Part shown: positions 1-8,719 of the stretch, piece by piece
Position numbering within the stretch: position 1 is the first letter of the stretch
How the letters are laid out: each line of letters opens with the position of its first letter
Source: Winogradskya consettensis
GTDB taxonomy: Bacteria > Actinomycetota > Actinomycetes > Mycobacteriales > Micromonosporaceae
Assembly: GCF_018332715.1 (NCBI RefSeq)
Contig: NZ_BOQP01000060.1
Span: 1 to 54,077 of the forward strand
Direction: 5' to 3'
DNA length: 54,077 nt
Notes under the pieces: generated by a model
What the model saw: only the letters and a program-made list of their open reading frames with translations
Told to the model about the DNA's origin: nothing
Database searches by the model: none
Program-made: the position numbers and the translations under genes

Positions 1-395
1 ACCGCACCCCACCCAGACCGCCCGGCGATGACACCCGACGAGATCGGTTGGCGCCGTCATGGCAGCGAGTTCGGTGGCCAGTCGCCGGTCCGAGCCATCC
101 GAAGACGTGAACCATCCGCACCCCCGCACCGCCCCCGACCGAGCCACCTTGCGACCAAGTCCAACCCCATCCGGCCGGCTATATCCCCCAGAGCCCCACA
201 GCGCCAGGCCACCGCCCGCTCCAGGGCCAACGCCCGCCAGGGCCAACGCCCGTCCGAGCAACCGTCCCAGCCGCCACTCACCCCGCCAGCCCCTTCCCCG
301 GGCACAGCAAAGCGGGGCAGAGCCTCACCGGCCCCACCCCGCCAAATCCTGCTGCGCTACCCGCCCCACCGCGCTCAGCGCGGTACGGGTGGACG
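1..395. other. Intergenic region downstream of lepA, no gene seen
   Basis: This C-rich stretch has open frames in several directions, but none has the codon-position bias of the neighbouring genes and none reads like a known protein. It contains a short direct repeat around 221-252 (the 14-mer CAGGGCCAACGCCC occurs twice). The neighbour beyond the left edge is not visible. Confidence 0.6.
368..384 (-). terminator. Possible lepA terminator hairpin
   Basis: A perfect inverted repeat ACCGCGCT / AGCGCGGT lies about 12 bases past the lepA stop codon. No T-run follows on the minus strand, so termination by it is only a possibility. Confidence 0.35.
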
Positions 396-2309
396 TTACT
401 TCTTGGCCGCCTTCGGGTCCGGGGAGTCCGAGGTCGACAGTGCGGCGATGAAGGCTTCCTGGGGGACCTCGACGCGGCCCACCATCTTCATGCGCTTCTT
501 GCCTTCCTTCTGCTTCTCCAGGAGTTTGCGCTTGCGGCTGATGTCGCCGCCGTAGCACTTGGCGAGGACGTCCTTGCGGATGGCGCGGATTGTTTCGCGG
601 GCGATGATGCGGCTGCCGATCGCGGCCTGGATGGGGACCTCGTACTGCTGGCGGGGGATCAGCTTTTGCAGCTTGCCGGCCATGGAGACGCCGTAGTTGT
701 AGGCCTTGTCCTTGTGAACGATCGCGCTGAAGGCGTCGACCGGTTCGCCGTGGAGGAGGATGTCGACCTTGACGAGGTCGGCGGCCTGCTCGCCGGAGGG
801 TTCGTAGTCGAGGGAGGCGTACCCCTTGGTTTTGCTCTTCAGCTGGTCGAAGAAGTCGTAGATGATCTCGCCGAGGGGGAGCGTGTAGCGCAGTTCGACC
901 CGCTCGGAGGAGAGGTACTCCATGCCGAGCATGGTGCCGCGGCGGCTTTGGCACAGTTCCATGACGGCGCCCACGAATTCGTTGGGGACCAGCACGGTGG
1001 CTCGTACGGTGGGTTCCCGGATCTCGGCGATCTTGCCTTCGGGGAATTCGCTGGGGTTGGTGACCGTGGACTCTTTCATGTCCTCGGTGATCACCTGGTA
1101 GATCACGTTGGGCGCGGTGGAGATCAGGTCGAGGTTGAACTCGCGTTCGAGGCGCTCGGAGATGATCTCCAGGTGGAGCAGGCCGAGGAAGCCGCAGCGG
1201 AAGCCGAAGCCGAGCGCGGTGGAGGTCTCGGGCTCGTAGACCAGGGCGGCGTCGTTGAGCTTGAGCTTGTCGAGCGCGTCACGCAGCGCCGGGTAGTCCG
1301 AGCCGTCGATCGGGTAGAGGCCGGAGTAGACCATCGGCCGCGGGTCCTTGTAGCCGCCGAGGGCTTCCTTGGCCGGTCGGTTGTGACCGGTGACGGTGTC
1401 GCCGACCCGGGACTGGCGCACGTCCTTCACGCCGGTGATCATGTAGCCGACCTCGCCGACGCCCAGCGCGCCGGCTTTCTCCATCTCGGGCGAGACGACA
1501 CCGATCTCGAGCAGCTCGTGCACGGCCCCGGTGGACATCATCTTGATCTTGTCGCGGGCCTCGATCCGGCCGTCGATCACCCGGACGTACGTGACGACGC
1601 CGCGATAGACGTCGTACACGGAGTCGAAGATCATCGCGCGGGCCGGGGCGTCGGCGTCGCCGACGGGCGCCACGAACTCCCGGACGATCTCGTCGAGCAG
1701 GTGCTCGACGCCCTCGCCGGTCTTGCCGGAGACCTTGAGAACGTCGCTCGGCTCGCACCCGATGAGCTTGGCGAGCTCCTCGGCGTACTTCTCGGGCTGC
1801 GCGGCCGGCAGGTCGATCTTGTTGAGGACCGGGATGATCCGCAGGTCGTTCTCCATGGCCAGGTACAGGTTGGCCAGGGTCTGCGCCTCGATGCCCTGCG
1901 CGGCGTCGACGAGCAGGACCGCGCCCTCACAGGCGGCGAGGCTGCGCGACACCTCGTAGGTGAAGTCGACGTGACCGGGGGTATCGATCATGTTGAGCAC
2001 GGCGGTCTCGCCCTGCTTGTCGCCGTTACGGATCACCCAGGGCATCCGCACGGCCTGGCTCTTGATCGTGATCCCGCGCTCGCGCTCGATGTCCATACGG
2101 TCGAGGTACTGCGCGCGCATCTGCCGCGGATCGACCACGCCGGTGATCTGCAACATCCGGTCGGCCAGGGTCGACTTGCCGTGGTCGATGTGGGCAATGA
2201 TGCAGAAGTTCCGGATGCGACGCGGATCGGTCGCTCCGATGATGTTCACGCCGGGGTCGAGCGGTCCAGGCACGTTCGTCCGTTCTGAAGCAGTGGTCAG
2301 GTCCGACAT
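396..2309 (-). CDS. lepA: Elongation factor 4 (LepA), back-translocating ribosomal GTPase
   Basis: This is a 637-residue protein of normal LepA length. It is a translational GTPase that binds the ribosome and is known from the family to act on stalled or mis-translocated complexes. The G1 motif AHIDHGKST lies near residue 41, followed by G3 DTPGHVDF and G4 NKID. After the EF-Tu-like domain 2 and EF-G-like domains, the C-terminal LepA-specific region ends in a basic stretch (GDISRKRKLLEKQKEGKKRM). The chosen ATG gives the usual short N-terminal extension before the GATDPRRIRNFCIIAHIDHGKST-type start of the G domain. The gene stands alone on the minus strand; its usual partner rpsT is about 2.7 kb away on the other strand. 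Confidence 0.97.
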   Translation of the reverse strand: MSDLTTASERTNVPGPLDPGVNIIGATDPRRIRNFCIIAHIDHGKSTLADRMLQITGVVDPRQMRAQYLDRMDIERERGITIKSQAVRMPWVIRNGDKQGETAVLNMIDTPGHVDFTYEVSRSLAACEGAVLLVDAAQGIEAQTLANLYLAMENDLRIIPVLNKIDLPAAQPEKYAEELAKLIGCEPSDVLKVSGKTGEGVEHLLDEIVREFVAPVGDADAPARAMIFDSVYDVYRGVVTYVRVIDGRIEARDKIKMMSTGAVHELLEIGVVSPEMEKAGALGVGEVGYMITGVKDVRQSRVGDTVTGHNRPAKEALGGYKDPRPMVYSGLYPIDGSDYPALRDALDKLKLNDAALVYEPETSTALGFGFRCGFLGLLHLEIISERLEREFNLDLISTAPNVIYQVITEDMKESTVTNPSEFPEGKIAEIREPTVRATVLVPNEFVGAVMELCQSRRGTMLGMEYLSSERVELRYTLPLGEIIYDFFDQLKSKTKGYASLDYEPSGEQAADLVKVDILLHGEPVDAFSAIVHKDKAYNYGVSMAGKLQKLIPRQQYEVPIQAAIGSRIIARETIRAIRKDVLAKCYGGDISRKRKLLEKQKEGKKRMKMVGRVEVPQEAFIAALSTSDSPDPKAAKK

Positions 2310-2403
2310 TCAAGGGGCCGGTCAAGGGAGACCGACCACTCCATGGTCCCACGTCGCGCCGCCCCGGCCCGATGAGACCCGATCAGCGACCCCGGCCCAC
2401 CTC

Positions 2404-3111
2404 TCACACCTTCGTCAACGCCCGGTGCGGCCGGGCCGGAACCTCGGCGACAACGACATCTCCGGGCCTGATCTCCCCACCGCGGAGCACAACCGCCATG
2501 ACACCCGCCTTCCGCACGACCCCACCCTGCTCATCGCGCCCGAGAACCTCCTTGAGCAGCCCTGGCCGGAACCGGTTGATCTGCGCACACGGATTCCGGA
2601 GCCCGGTGATGACCACCGCTGGCCGCGCGTCCCCGTCACTCCGCTCGAGCTCGGCAGTGATCGCCTCTCCCATCACCGCCACGGTGTCGGCAATCTCGTC
2701 ATCCAGCACCGCACGCCGGGCCGCAGCAAGAACGTCCAGGGCACTGCCGGGCTCCACGGTCTGGCGCACGGGGGCATTCAAGCCGAACCGCAGCACCGTC
2801 CCGCACGGCAACCCGAGCAGGTCGAGCCCCACGGTCGTCACGTTCTCCCCGAGCCCGCCGTCCGGCACCTCATAACCCTTGGCGCCGACCTCCCCGAACA
2901 ATTCGGACTGGATGAGGTGCACCTGCCGGAGATTGGGCTGCGAAGGATCGGCGGCGACCCGCGACCGGTGCCGGACGGTCACCCCCGCATGGATGTCACC
3001 CAGCACTCCCAGCCCCGGCACCAGCACGATCCGCTCCCGGTTCGGTTTGCTGAACGAATACACGTCGTTGCAGCTCACAGCCGCGACACCGCCCTGCAGC
3101 ACAGCACTCAT
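2404..3111 (-). CDS. MOSC domain-containing protein
   Basis: The 235-residue product is a stand-alone MOSC (molybdenum cofactor sulfurase C-terminal) domain protein. The family binds sulfur- or molybdopterin-linked ligands, often through a conserved cysteine, and some members act on N-hydroxylated substrates; the substrate here is unknown. Visible hallmarks are the GDIHAG segment, GGLGENVTTVGLDLLGLP in the middle, and RNPCAQINRF near residue 185 with the conserved cysteine. The ATG at 3111 is chosen because GGGAGG lies 8-9 bases upstream; the frame stays open further upstream across a 15-bp repeat but that part has no coding character. It lies downstream of a DUF4240 gene on the same strand. 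Confidence 0.85.
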   Translation of the reverse strand: MSAVLQGGVAAVSCNDVYSFSKPNRERIVLVPGLGVLGDIHAGVTVRHRSRVAADPSQPNLRQVHLIQSELFGEVGAKGYEVPDGGLGENVTTVGLDLLGLPCGTVLRFGLNAPVRQTVEPGSALDVLAAARRAVLDDEIADTVAVMGEAITAELERSDGDARPAVVITGLRNPCAQINRFRPGLLKEVLGRDEQGGVVRKAGVMAVVLRGGEIRPGDVVVAEVPARPHRALTKV

Positions 3112-3141
3112 AGCCCGATCCTCCCGAGGCCCGGGCCCGCC

Positions 3142-3201
3142 GGCAACGGAGATACCAGCAACGGAGATCCCGGCCACCGAGATCCCGGCCACGGAGATGT
3201 C
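3142..3201. repeat. Four tandem copies of a 15-bp repeat
   Basis: Four head-to-tail units follow each other (3142, 3157, 3172, 3187), with consensus GGCMACSGAGATCCC. They fill most of the gap between the DUF4240 stop and the MOSC start, in the presumed leader of the MOSC gene. On the minus strand the frame would read ISVAG repeated, but the start with a good ribosome binding site lies downstream of the repeat. Confidence 0.85.
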
Positions 3202-3733
3202 AGTCCGGCGGCTCCAGGAAGAGGGAGGAGAGCCTCGGCAACCGCTTCTGCATCTCCTCCTCATCGTCGAAGTCCCAGAGCATCGCGGCATCGGGCCGCC
3301 CCGGTGGCGCGTCGCTCGGCGGCATCTCCTGGTCGGTGGCCTGTCGATATGCCTCTCCCGCGATGCCGAGCACCTCTTCGGCCTCGAACACCGCGCCCGT
3401 CGTGGCGGCGGCACGGACCGACGGAAGATCGGCCAGGGAGTCGGGCTCGCGGACGGCACGGGCCAGAACCTCGCGGCCGTTGGCGACGAGCCAGCCGCGG
3501 AAGTGGTCGAATCCGTCTTCGGAACAGCCGCCGTTGATCAGGTAGGCGGCGGCCCAGAGGTCCTCCTTGCCGGAGGCGCCCATGACTTTGTCGAGATGGC
3601 GGCCCCAGGCCACGATCTCGTCGGGTTCGCGGGTGGCAAGCTCCGCGATGGCGCGGCTGGCCACCTCACCGGGCGAACCCGGCCGGTCGGCAGTCGCCCG
3701 GTCGATGACCGCCCAGAAGTCGTCCGTTCTCAT
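3200..3733 (-). CDS. DUF4240 domain-containing protein
   Basis: The 177-residue protein starts MRTDDFWAVIDRA, the typical opening of DUF4240. A helical segment follows with DLWAAAYLINGG and GFDHFRGWLVANGRE. DUF4240 proteins are common cytosolic proteins of actinomycetes with no established biochemical role. The internal ATG at 3733 is preferred over the longer frame because the family begins here. The acidic tail (LWDFDDEEEMQKRLPRLSSL) is also typical of the family. Upstream lies a divergent phosphotransferase gene 59 bases away, so the two promoters must share that gap. Confidence 0.85.
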   Translation of the reverse strand: MRTDDFWAVIDRATADRPGSPGEVASRAIAELATREPDEIVAWGRHLDKVMGASGKEDLWAAAYLINGGCSEDGFDHFRGWLVANGREVLARAVREPDSLADLPSVRAAATTGAVFEAEEVLGIAGEAYRQATDQEMPPSDAPPGRPDAAMLWDFDDEEEMQKRLPRLSSLFLEPPD

Positions 3734-3792
3734 GCGCACAGCCTGCCAGCCGGGTACGACAAAATCGGGGATCCCGAGAGCAGGATGGACGC

Positions 3793-4749
3793 ATGCGTCC
3801 CGTGTCACTTCCCGAGATCGCGTACGGCGCTACGAGCGTACGGCCGCATTGGTCTGATCTGCCCTTGCCCCTTCGGGCCGCGATCGATGATCGGCTGGGG
3901 TCTCCCGTCGCTGCCGCAACCACCGCGGGCGGGGGTTTCACCAGGGCTTTCGCGAGCGTCGTCGAGACCGCGACGGGCGAGCGGGCCTTCCTGAAGGCAG
4001 CCCCACTTCACGATCCGAATTCCGACGCGTACGCCCGTGAGGCGACCATCACATCCGCACTGCCGATCGAGGTACGCGCCCCACGTCCCCGCTGGACGCT
4101 CGTGACCGAGGGCTACTTCGTTCTCTGCCTGGACGCGATCGACGGCCGGATCCCCGCCCTGCCCTGGAAACCCGAGGACCTCCGAGCAACCCTCAACGCC
4201 TGGCACCGGTCCGCCACGGCACTGCAGAACCCACCGCGAGACCTGCGACTTCCCCCTCTGGATCATCTCGTACGCACGGAGCTCTCCCACTGGTCCGAGA
4301 TCTTCGCGGGGCGGACACCACTCCCACCGTCACCGCCCTGGGTCCCGGCCCGGCTCGAAACCCTCGCAGCACTCGAACAACGCCTCCCCGACCTGGTCAA
4401 AGGCCCGGGAATGCTCCACGGCGACCTGCGAATAGACAACACCCTCATCGATGGGTACGGGCAGGCGTGGCTGTGCGACTGGACCTGGCCGGCCACGGGA
4501 CAGCCGTGGTTCGACACGGTGACACTGCTCATCACGGCGTACGCCAGCGGCCTCGACACGGACCGCCTCCTGGAGCCGTGGAACGCCCCGCCGGAGGGGA
4601 TCGACGGCGCCCTCGCCGCGATGGGCGGCTACTGGCTCACCCGCGCGGCAGGCGGCCCGAGCAGCGCCTCACCGCACAGCCGGCAGCACCAGAGATTCAG
4701 CGGCCGGCAGGCCCTGGCCTGGCTGGCCGATCGCCGAGGGTGGTCCTGA
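3793..4749 (+). CDS. Aminoglycoside phosphotransferase (APH)-family kinase
   Basis: This 318-residue protein has the fold-defining motifs of APH/choline kinase-like phosphotransferases. The catalytic loop HGDLRIDN lies near residue 210 and the metal-binding segment LCDWTWP about 20 residues later. An N-terminal glycine-rich segment (TTAGGGFTRAF) fits the nucleotide-binding lobe. The substrate cannot be told from sequence: the family includes antibiotic kinases but also sugar, choline and homoserine kinases. AGGA lies about 7 bases before the ATG. It is transcribed alone, divergent from the DUF4240 gene, and is followed by a repeat-rich non-coding stretch before rpsT. Confidence 0.8.
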   Translation: MRPVSLPEIAYGATSVRPHWSDLPLPLRAAIDDRLGSPVAAATTAGGGFTRAFASVVETATGERAFLKAAPLHDPNSDAYAREATITSALPIEVRAPRPRWTLVTEGYFVLCLDAIDGRIPALPWKPEDLRATLNAWHRSATALQNPPRDLRLPPLDHLVRTELSHWSEIFAGRTPLPPSPPWVPARLETLAALEQRLPDLVKGPGMLHGDLRIDNTLIDGYGQAWLCDWTWPATGQPWFDTVTLLITAYASGLDTDRLLEPWNAPPEGIDGALAAMGGYWLTRAAGGPSSASPHSRQHQRFSGRQALAWLADRRGWS

Positions 4750-4857
4750 GCTGCCGTTTCGCGCGTGCTGCGGGCGCTCGATTTGGGCGGCGTGAGAGGA
4801 GCCTGATACATTGGTACGTCGCGTGTGGTGACGCGTTCATGCGTGCTGCCACTCGCC

Positions 4858-4975
4858 CAGTTACTCGGTTTGTCAGTTACACCGCAAGATCAGTTACTCG
4901 GTTTGTCAGTTACACGGCAAGATCAGCTACACAGCAAGATCAGTTACTTCGTAAGACCAGTTGTTCAGTAGTAGC
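4858..4975. repeat. Tandem 16/17-bp repeats upstream of rpsT
   Basis: Seven successive units start with CAG at 4858, 4874, 4891, 4907, 4924, 4941 and 4958. Two unit types alternate at first, CAGTTACTCGGTTTGT (16) and CAGTTACACCGCAAGAT (17), giving a 33-bp higher-order repeat. The later units degenerate toward the gene. The array ends about 50 bases before the rpsT start codon, so it lies in the promoter or leader region. No known regulator site was recognised. Confidence 0.85.
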
Positions 4976-5025
4976 CAGTACATGATTCTTCGAATCATCC
5001 GAACTAGTCAGGACAAGGCTGTCGC

Positions 5026-5292
5026 GTGGCGAACATCAAGTCCCAGATCAAGCGCAACCGCCAGAACGAGAAGGCCCGGCTGCGCAACAAGTCGGTCAAG
5101 TCGTCTCTGAAGACCGTGATCCGCAAGCTGCACGAGGCGGGCGACGCGGGCAACACCGAGTCGGCCACCGCGCTCCTGCGTGACGCCTCGCGCCAGCTCG
5201 ACAAGGCCGTCAGCAAGGGTGTCATCCACAAGAACCAGGCGGCCAACCGCAAGTCGGCCATCGCCAAGAAGATCGCCGCCCTGTCGGCCTGA
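5026..5292 (+). CDS. rpsT: 30S ribosomal protein S20
   Basis: The 88-residue, lysine/arginine-rich protein begins with the family hallmark VANIKSQIKRNRQNEKARLRN and ends KSAIAKKIAALSA. S20 binds 16S rRNA directly as a primary assembly protein of the small subunit. The start is GTG; the following ANIKSQ matches the processed N-terminus of the family. A purine-rich AGGACAAGG precedes it. The tandem repeat array just upstream and a hairpin about 130 bases downstream frame it as a single-gene unit. Confidence 0.98.
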   Translation: MANIKSQIKRNRQNEKARLRNKSVKSSLKTVIRKLHEAGDAGNTESATALLRDASRQLDKAVSKGVIHKNQAANRKSAIAKKIAALSA

Positions 5293-5939
5293 TCATCGCA
5301 GGGCTCGCTCGCGGCGCCGACGCGCCCAAGCGTCCCGAGCCGCCGCGAGGAGCCGTCTGAGCAAGGCGGCCGCACTCGTGCGTCTCTGCGTGCTGATCAC
5401 TCGGCAGCAGGATCAACGCACTCCAGGCATCGCCGGACCCAGGTCCAGCGATGCCTGAGTCGTTTCCACCCCGCAGTCCGGCATCAACCGGTCCCGGGAC
5501 CAGGCGGACCATCACGAGTCGCTGACAGGCCACCCTGATGCCCCGCCCGGCACCAGCCGTCCGTGCCGCCGGCCTGTGGGCCATCCAGGCTCACACCCCC
5601 GCCCCACCGAAGAGCCGCTTGCCTTCCCGGCTATTTGAGCCCCCTTGGGCGCCCGATCCGCACTATGCGATGGGTTCCGTAGATCGAAGCCGGACGTTGC
5701 GGCGGGAGCGACACGCCCGAATTAGGCCGTCCATGCGATTCGACCCCGGACGATCGGTCGTGATGTGCGTCGGATCACTCCGGGTCCTCAATTCAGACAT
5801 CCAGCCTGATCGAGCGGTTTTGCCACCGAGCCGACATACCAGTCGGCCGATATGTCTGGTTTCGCATTCCATGATCAGAGAGCTGCGCGTAGGAGTGAGC
5901 CTTCGGGAAGTGTCGGACCCACGTGCAAAGATTTTGACC
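5293..5939. other. Intergenic region between rpsT and holA
   Basis: About 650 bases without a convincing gene. The frame of holA stays open back to 5538, but that part lacks the composition and family similarity of HolA. The stretch holds a strong hairpin (5424-5457) and an inverted repeat GACATA / TATGTC (5833-5838 and 5851-5856, centres 18 bases apart) that could be a regulator site upstream of holA. Confidence 0.6.
5424..5457 (+). terminator. Hairpin, candidate rpsT terminator
   Basis: A perfect 10-bp stem CAGGCATCGC / GCGATGCCTG encloses a second 5-bp stem GGACC / GGTCC. A short GTCGTTT follows rather than a full T-run. Its position downstream of rpsT suggests termination. Confidence 0.55.
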
Positions 5940-6914
5940 GTGAACAGCGCCCCGCCCGCCCCGTTGGTCCTCGTCCAAGGTGACGAGGAATTGCTCGCCG
6001 CCCGGGCCGTCACCACGACGGTTGACGCCGCGCGTGCGGCCGACCCCGGGGCCGACGTGCGGGAGTATGAGGCCGGCCAGCTCTCCCCCGGCGAGGTCGC
6101 CGAGATGCTGAGCCCCTCGCTGTTCGGCGGTCAGCGGGTGCTCGTGATCCGCGCGGGGCAGGATGCGCGTAAGGATCTCGTCGCGGCGCTCCTGGCGTAC
6201 GCGAAGAATCCCGATCCTGAAGTGACCTTGATCGTCACCCACCTGGGCGGGGCCAAGGGCAAGGCGTTCGCCGACGGCCTCAAGAGCGCCGGGGCGACCG
6301 TGGTGCCCGCCGCGAAGCTGAAGGGTGAGCGGGAGCGCATCGCGTTCGTCCGTGACGAGTTCCGGCGCAACGGCGGCAGATGCGACGAGGCCACGGCGTC
6401 CGCGCTGATCCAAGCCGTCGGCACCGATCTGCGCGAGATCGCCGCAGCCTGCTCCCAGCTGCTCGCCGACACCGACGGCAAGATGAGCGCCGAGGTGGTG
6501 GCTCGTTACTACAAGGGCCGCGCCGAGGTCAGCGGCTTCGCGGTGGCCGACGCGGCGATGATCGGTGACGTCCCCGCAGCCCTCGAGGCCCTGCGCTGGG
6601 CCCTGCACGTCGGTGTCGATCCGGTGCCGATCGCTGACGCACTCGCCGACGGCGTGCGCACGGTCGCCCGCGTCGCCTCCGCCGGCCGCGGCAACCCCTA
6701 CCAGATGGCCAGCTCACTGGGCATGCCCGCGTGGAAGATCCAGAAGGCACAGGAACGCAGCCGAGGCTGGAGCCCCGAAGGCCTCGTCGACGCCATGCGC
6801 GCCGCAGCCGACTGCAACGCCGCGGTCAAGGGCGGCGCCGAGGACCGCGGCTACGCCCTGGAAGTCGCGGTCTTCGCCGTGGCCCGGGCCCGCCACGCGG
6901 GAGGATCCCGATGA
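5940..6914 (+). CDS. holA: DNA polymerase III subunit delta
   Basis: The roughly 324-residue product is the clamp-loader delta subunit, which opens the beta sliding clamp. Family features include the N-terminal PLVLVQGDEELLAARAV segment, the FGGQRVLVIR strand, and the C-terminal helical part with VAVDAAMIGD-like and ALRWALHVGVDPVPIADAL segments. The start is uncertain: GTG at 5940 gives the usual N-terminus, TTG at 5934 is a possible alternative, and neither has a clear ribosome binding site. The stop overlaps the next gene by four bases (ATGA at 6911), so the two are translationally coupled. Confidence 0.93.
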   Translation: MNSAPPAPLVLVQGDEELLAARAVTTTVDAARAADPGADVREYEAGQLSPGEVAEMLSPSLFGGQRVLVIRAGQDARKDLVAALLAYAKNPDPEVTLIVTHLGGAKGKAFADGLKSAGATVVPAAKLKGERERIAFVRDEFRRNGGRCDEATASALIQAVGTDLREIAAACSQLLADTDGKMSAEVVARYYKGRAEVSGFAVADAAMIGDVPAALEALRWALHVGVDPVPIADALADGVRTVARVASAGRGNPYQMASSLGMPAWKIQKAQERSRGWSPEGLVDAMRAAADCNAAVKGGAEDRGYALEVAVFAVARARHAGGSR

Positions 6915-8710
6915 CCCGTTCCCGCCGCGCCGGCCTCTCCCGCGAAGAAGTCAGCCAGCAACCCCTCTACGCCCGCCTCCTCGGCCTGCAGTACCTGGCC
7001 CCCAGCGGCTTCCTCTGCTTCGTCTTCCTGGAAGGCGCGGTGGCCCTCGGCATCCTCCTGGCCCTCGCCGAGCTGGTCAGCTGGTGGGGCGTCGTGGTCC
7101 TACCCCTCACGGTCGCCGCCATGGTCAAGCTCAACGACATCGTCGCCGGCGCCCTCACCACCCGCCCCACCATCCCCACCCCTGCCACCGCCGCGCTGAC
7201 CTCCTCCCCCCACCGCGCCCCCACCCCCGCAACGTCCCGCAACCCCCACGCCCGCGAGTCCCACTCCCGCGAGCCGAAAATCAGCACCCCGGAAATCAGC
7301 AAACCCGAAATCAGCACCCCCGAATTCAGCGCGCCCGGAGCCCGCAGCACCAACGCGGGCCCCGCCGGATTCCGCGACCCCGCCCCCCGCACCGCCACCG
7401 CCTACCCCTCTGCCGCCGTCACCTCGGTGATCGACCTGTCCGCAACCTCGGTAACCGACACCACACCAGCGGAAGAAACAGTCCGTCTATCCGCCACGGC
7501 GCTGTCCCGAATGGCCACCCCACCCACCCCGGAAGACGGCCCCACCGTCCGCCTCCACCCACGCTCGGACCAGCCCCCCGCAGCCATCGAGTCCACCACG
7601 AGCTACGGCTCAACCCCGAGCGGCGAGCCAACTCCCAGCTCCGGATCGAGCTCGGGCGTCGAGCTGGCTGTCGGCTACGGGTCGAGCTCAGGCACCGAAC
7701 GCGCCGCGGGCTACGGGTCGAGCTCGGCCACCGAGCCTGCTGCGGGCTACGGGTCGAGCTCCGCCACCGAACGCGCCGCGGGCTACGGATCAAGCTCCGC
7801 CATCGAACGCGCCGCGGAACATCGCTCGGGGCCCGAGCGCGACCAGCGCAATCCAGGCGGGCCGACCAGCGACCCGGCATCGAAAACCGGTTCAGGCCCG
7901 ATCACCGACTTCGGCGCGAACTACCGATCAGCGTCGGCCGGCACCACCGACACCGACGCCGACCAGGGACAATCCGAGGCGCCGACCGACGGCGAGACAA
8001 CGCCTCCCCGAAGCTGGGGCTGGGGTTTACCCACCCGCGAAGCAAACCAGGACGCCCCCGCCCGAAGCTGGTCCAAGCAGGGCCGCTCAGCCCGCCGGGC
8101 GGCAAAACGAGGATCCTCCGCGACCAGATCCACCGAACCCACCCAACGCAAGGTCCCACCCCTCGGGCCCGAACCAACCCTGACCACCTTGCCCCGCCAA
8201 CTGACAAGCGGCCGCACAACCCAGCCCGACGACAAAGAACAAGGGACACCCGGCCCCGCCTCCCCCTTCGGCCCCGGCTCCTCCCTAGACGCCGGCGGCC
8301 CCATCGCCACCGGTTGGCCCAGCGCCCCAAGCTCTTCCGACTCCCCCACCTCCGCCGAGTCGCCCGGCTCCTCCAAGTCCTCCAGCTCCCGGTCGTCCGG
8401 GTCCTCCAGCTCTTCTAGGTCATCCGGGTCATCCGGGTCATCCGGCGCGTCTGGGTCATCCGGCGGGAGCAACAGAGACGCGAACGCAGGATCGCAGGAT
8501 CGCAAGCCGGGCGTAGATACCGATTCAAGCGGGCGTGGCGACTCCCCGGCCGAAGGCTCGGGCAAATCCAGCCCTGCCGCAGGTGGAGACCCAATCACCT
8601 GGAGCGCGGAAGCCGTAACCATCAACGGGACCACCCCAGCACGCCAATGGGCCGACCAGCTAGACGACCACCAGCGAGCTCGCCAGTCAGCAGCACGCCG
8701 CTACGAGTAA
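6911..8710 (+). CDS. Membrane protein with long repetitive disordered tail
   Basis: No function is recognised for this 599-residue protein. Residues about 25-75 form two hydrophobic segments (GFLCFVFLEGAVALGILLAL and SWWGVVVLPLTVAAMV), so it is probably an inner-membrane protein with a cytosolic or external tail. The rest is rich in Pro, Ser, Thr and Arg and likely disordered. It contains four copies of the 12-mer GYGSSSATERAA (DNA 7673-7816), an ISTPEISKPEISTPE stretch near residue 125, and a Ser/Gly block near residues 475-520. The last 35 residues (ITWSAEAVTINGTTPARQWA onward) look ordered again. It overlaps holA by four bases and is presumably cotranscribed with it. Confidence 0.8.
   Translation: MTRSRRAGLSREEVSQQPLYARLLGLQYLAPSGFLCFVFLEGAVALGILLALAELVSWWGVVVLPLTVAAMVKLNDIVAGALTTRPTIPTPATAALTSSPHRAPTPATSRNPHARESHSREPKISTPEISKPEISTPEFSAPGARSTNAGPAGFRDPAPRTATAYPSAAVTSVIDLSATSVTDTTPAEETVRLSATALSRMATPPTPEDGPTVRLHPRSDQPPAAIESTTSYGSTPSGEPTPSSGSSSGVELAVGYGSSSGTERAAGYGSSSATEPAAGYGSSSATERAAGYGSSSAIERAAEHRSGPERDQRNPGGPTSDPASKTGSGPITDFGANYRSASAGTTDTDADQGQSEAPTDGETTPPRSWGWGLPTREANQDAPARSWSKQGRSARRAAKRGSSATRSTEPTQRKVPPLGPEPTLTTLPRQLTSGRTTQPDDKEQGTPGPASPFGPGSSLDAGGPIATGWPSAPSSSDSPTSAESPGSSKSSSSRSSGSSSSSRSSGSSGSSGASGSSGGSNRDANAGSQDRKPGVDTDSSGRGDSPAEGSGKSSPAAGGDPITWSAEAVTINGTTPARQWADQLDDHQRARQSAARRYE
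7673..7816 (+). repeat. Four 36-bp in-frame tandem repeats
   Basis: Units begin at 7673, 7709, 7745 and 7781 and encode GYGSSS(A/G)(T/I)E(R/P)AA. They are nearly identical at DNA level, which indicates recent unit duplication inside the gene. Confidence 0.9.
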
Positions 8711-8719
8711 GCAACCCAG

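Noticed and set aside
666..2288. Long plus-strand open frame opposite lepA
   Set aside because: It is the antisense shadow of lepA in GC-rich DNA; its translation is low-complexity (Asp/Gly/Val/Leu-rich) with no family features.
3112..3459. Longer MOSC protein starting upstream of the 15-bp repeat
   Set aside because: The frame is open, but it runs through the repeat and antisense to nothing conserved, overlaps DUF4240, and the internal ATG at 3111 has a good ribosome binding site.
5538..5939. N-terminal extension of holA from an upstream ATG
   Set aside because: The added 134 residues have no HolA similarity and cover a region with hairpins and AT-richer sequence; the family N-terminus starts at the GTG near 5940.
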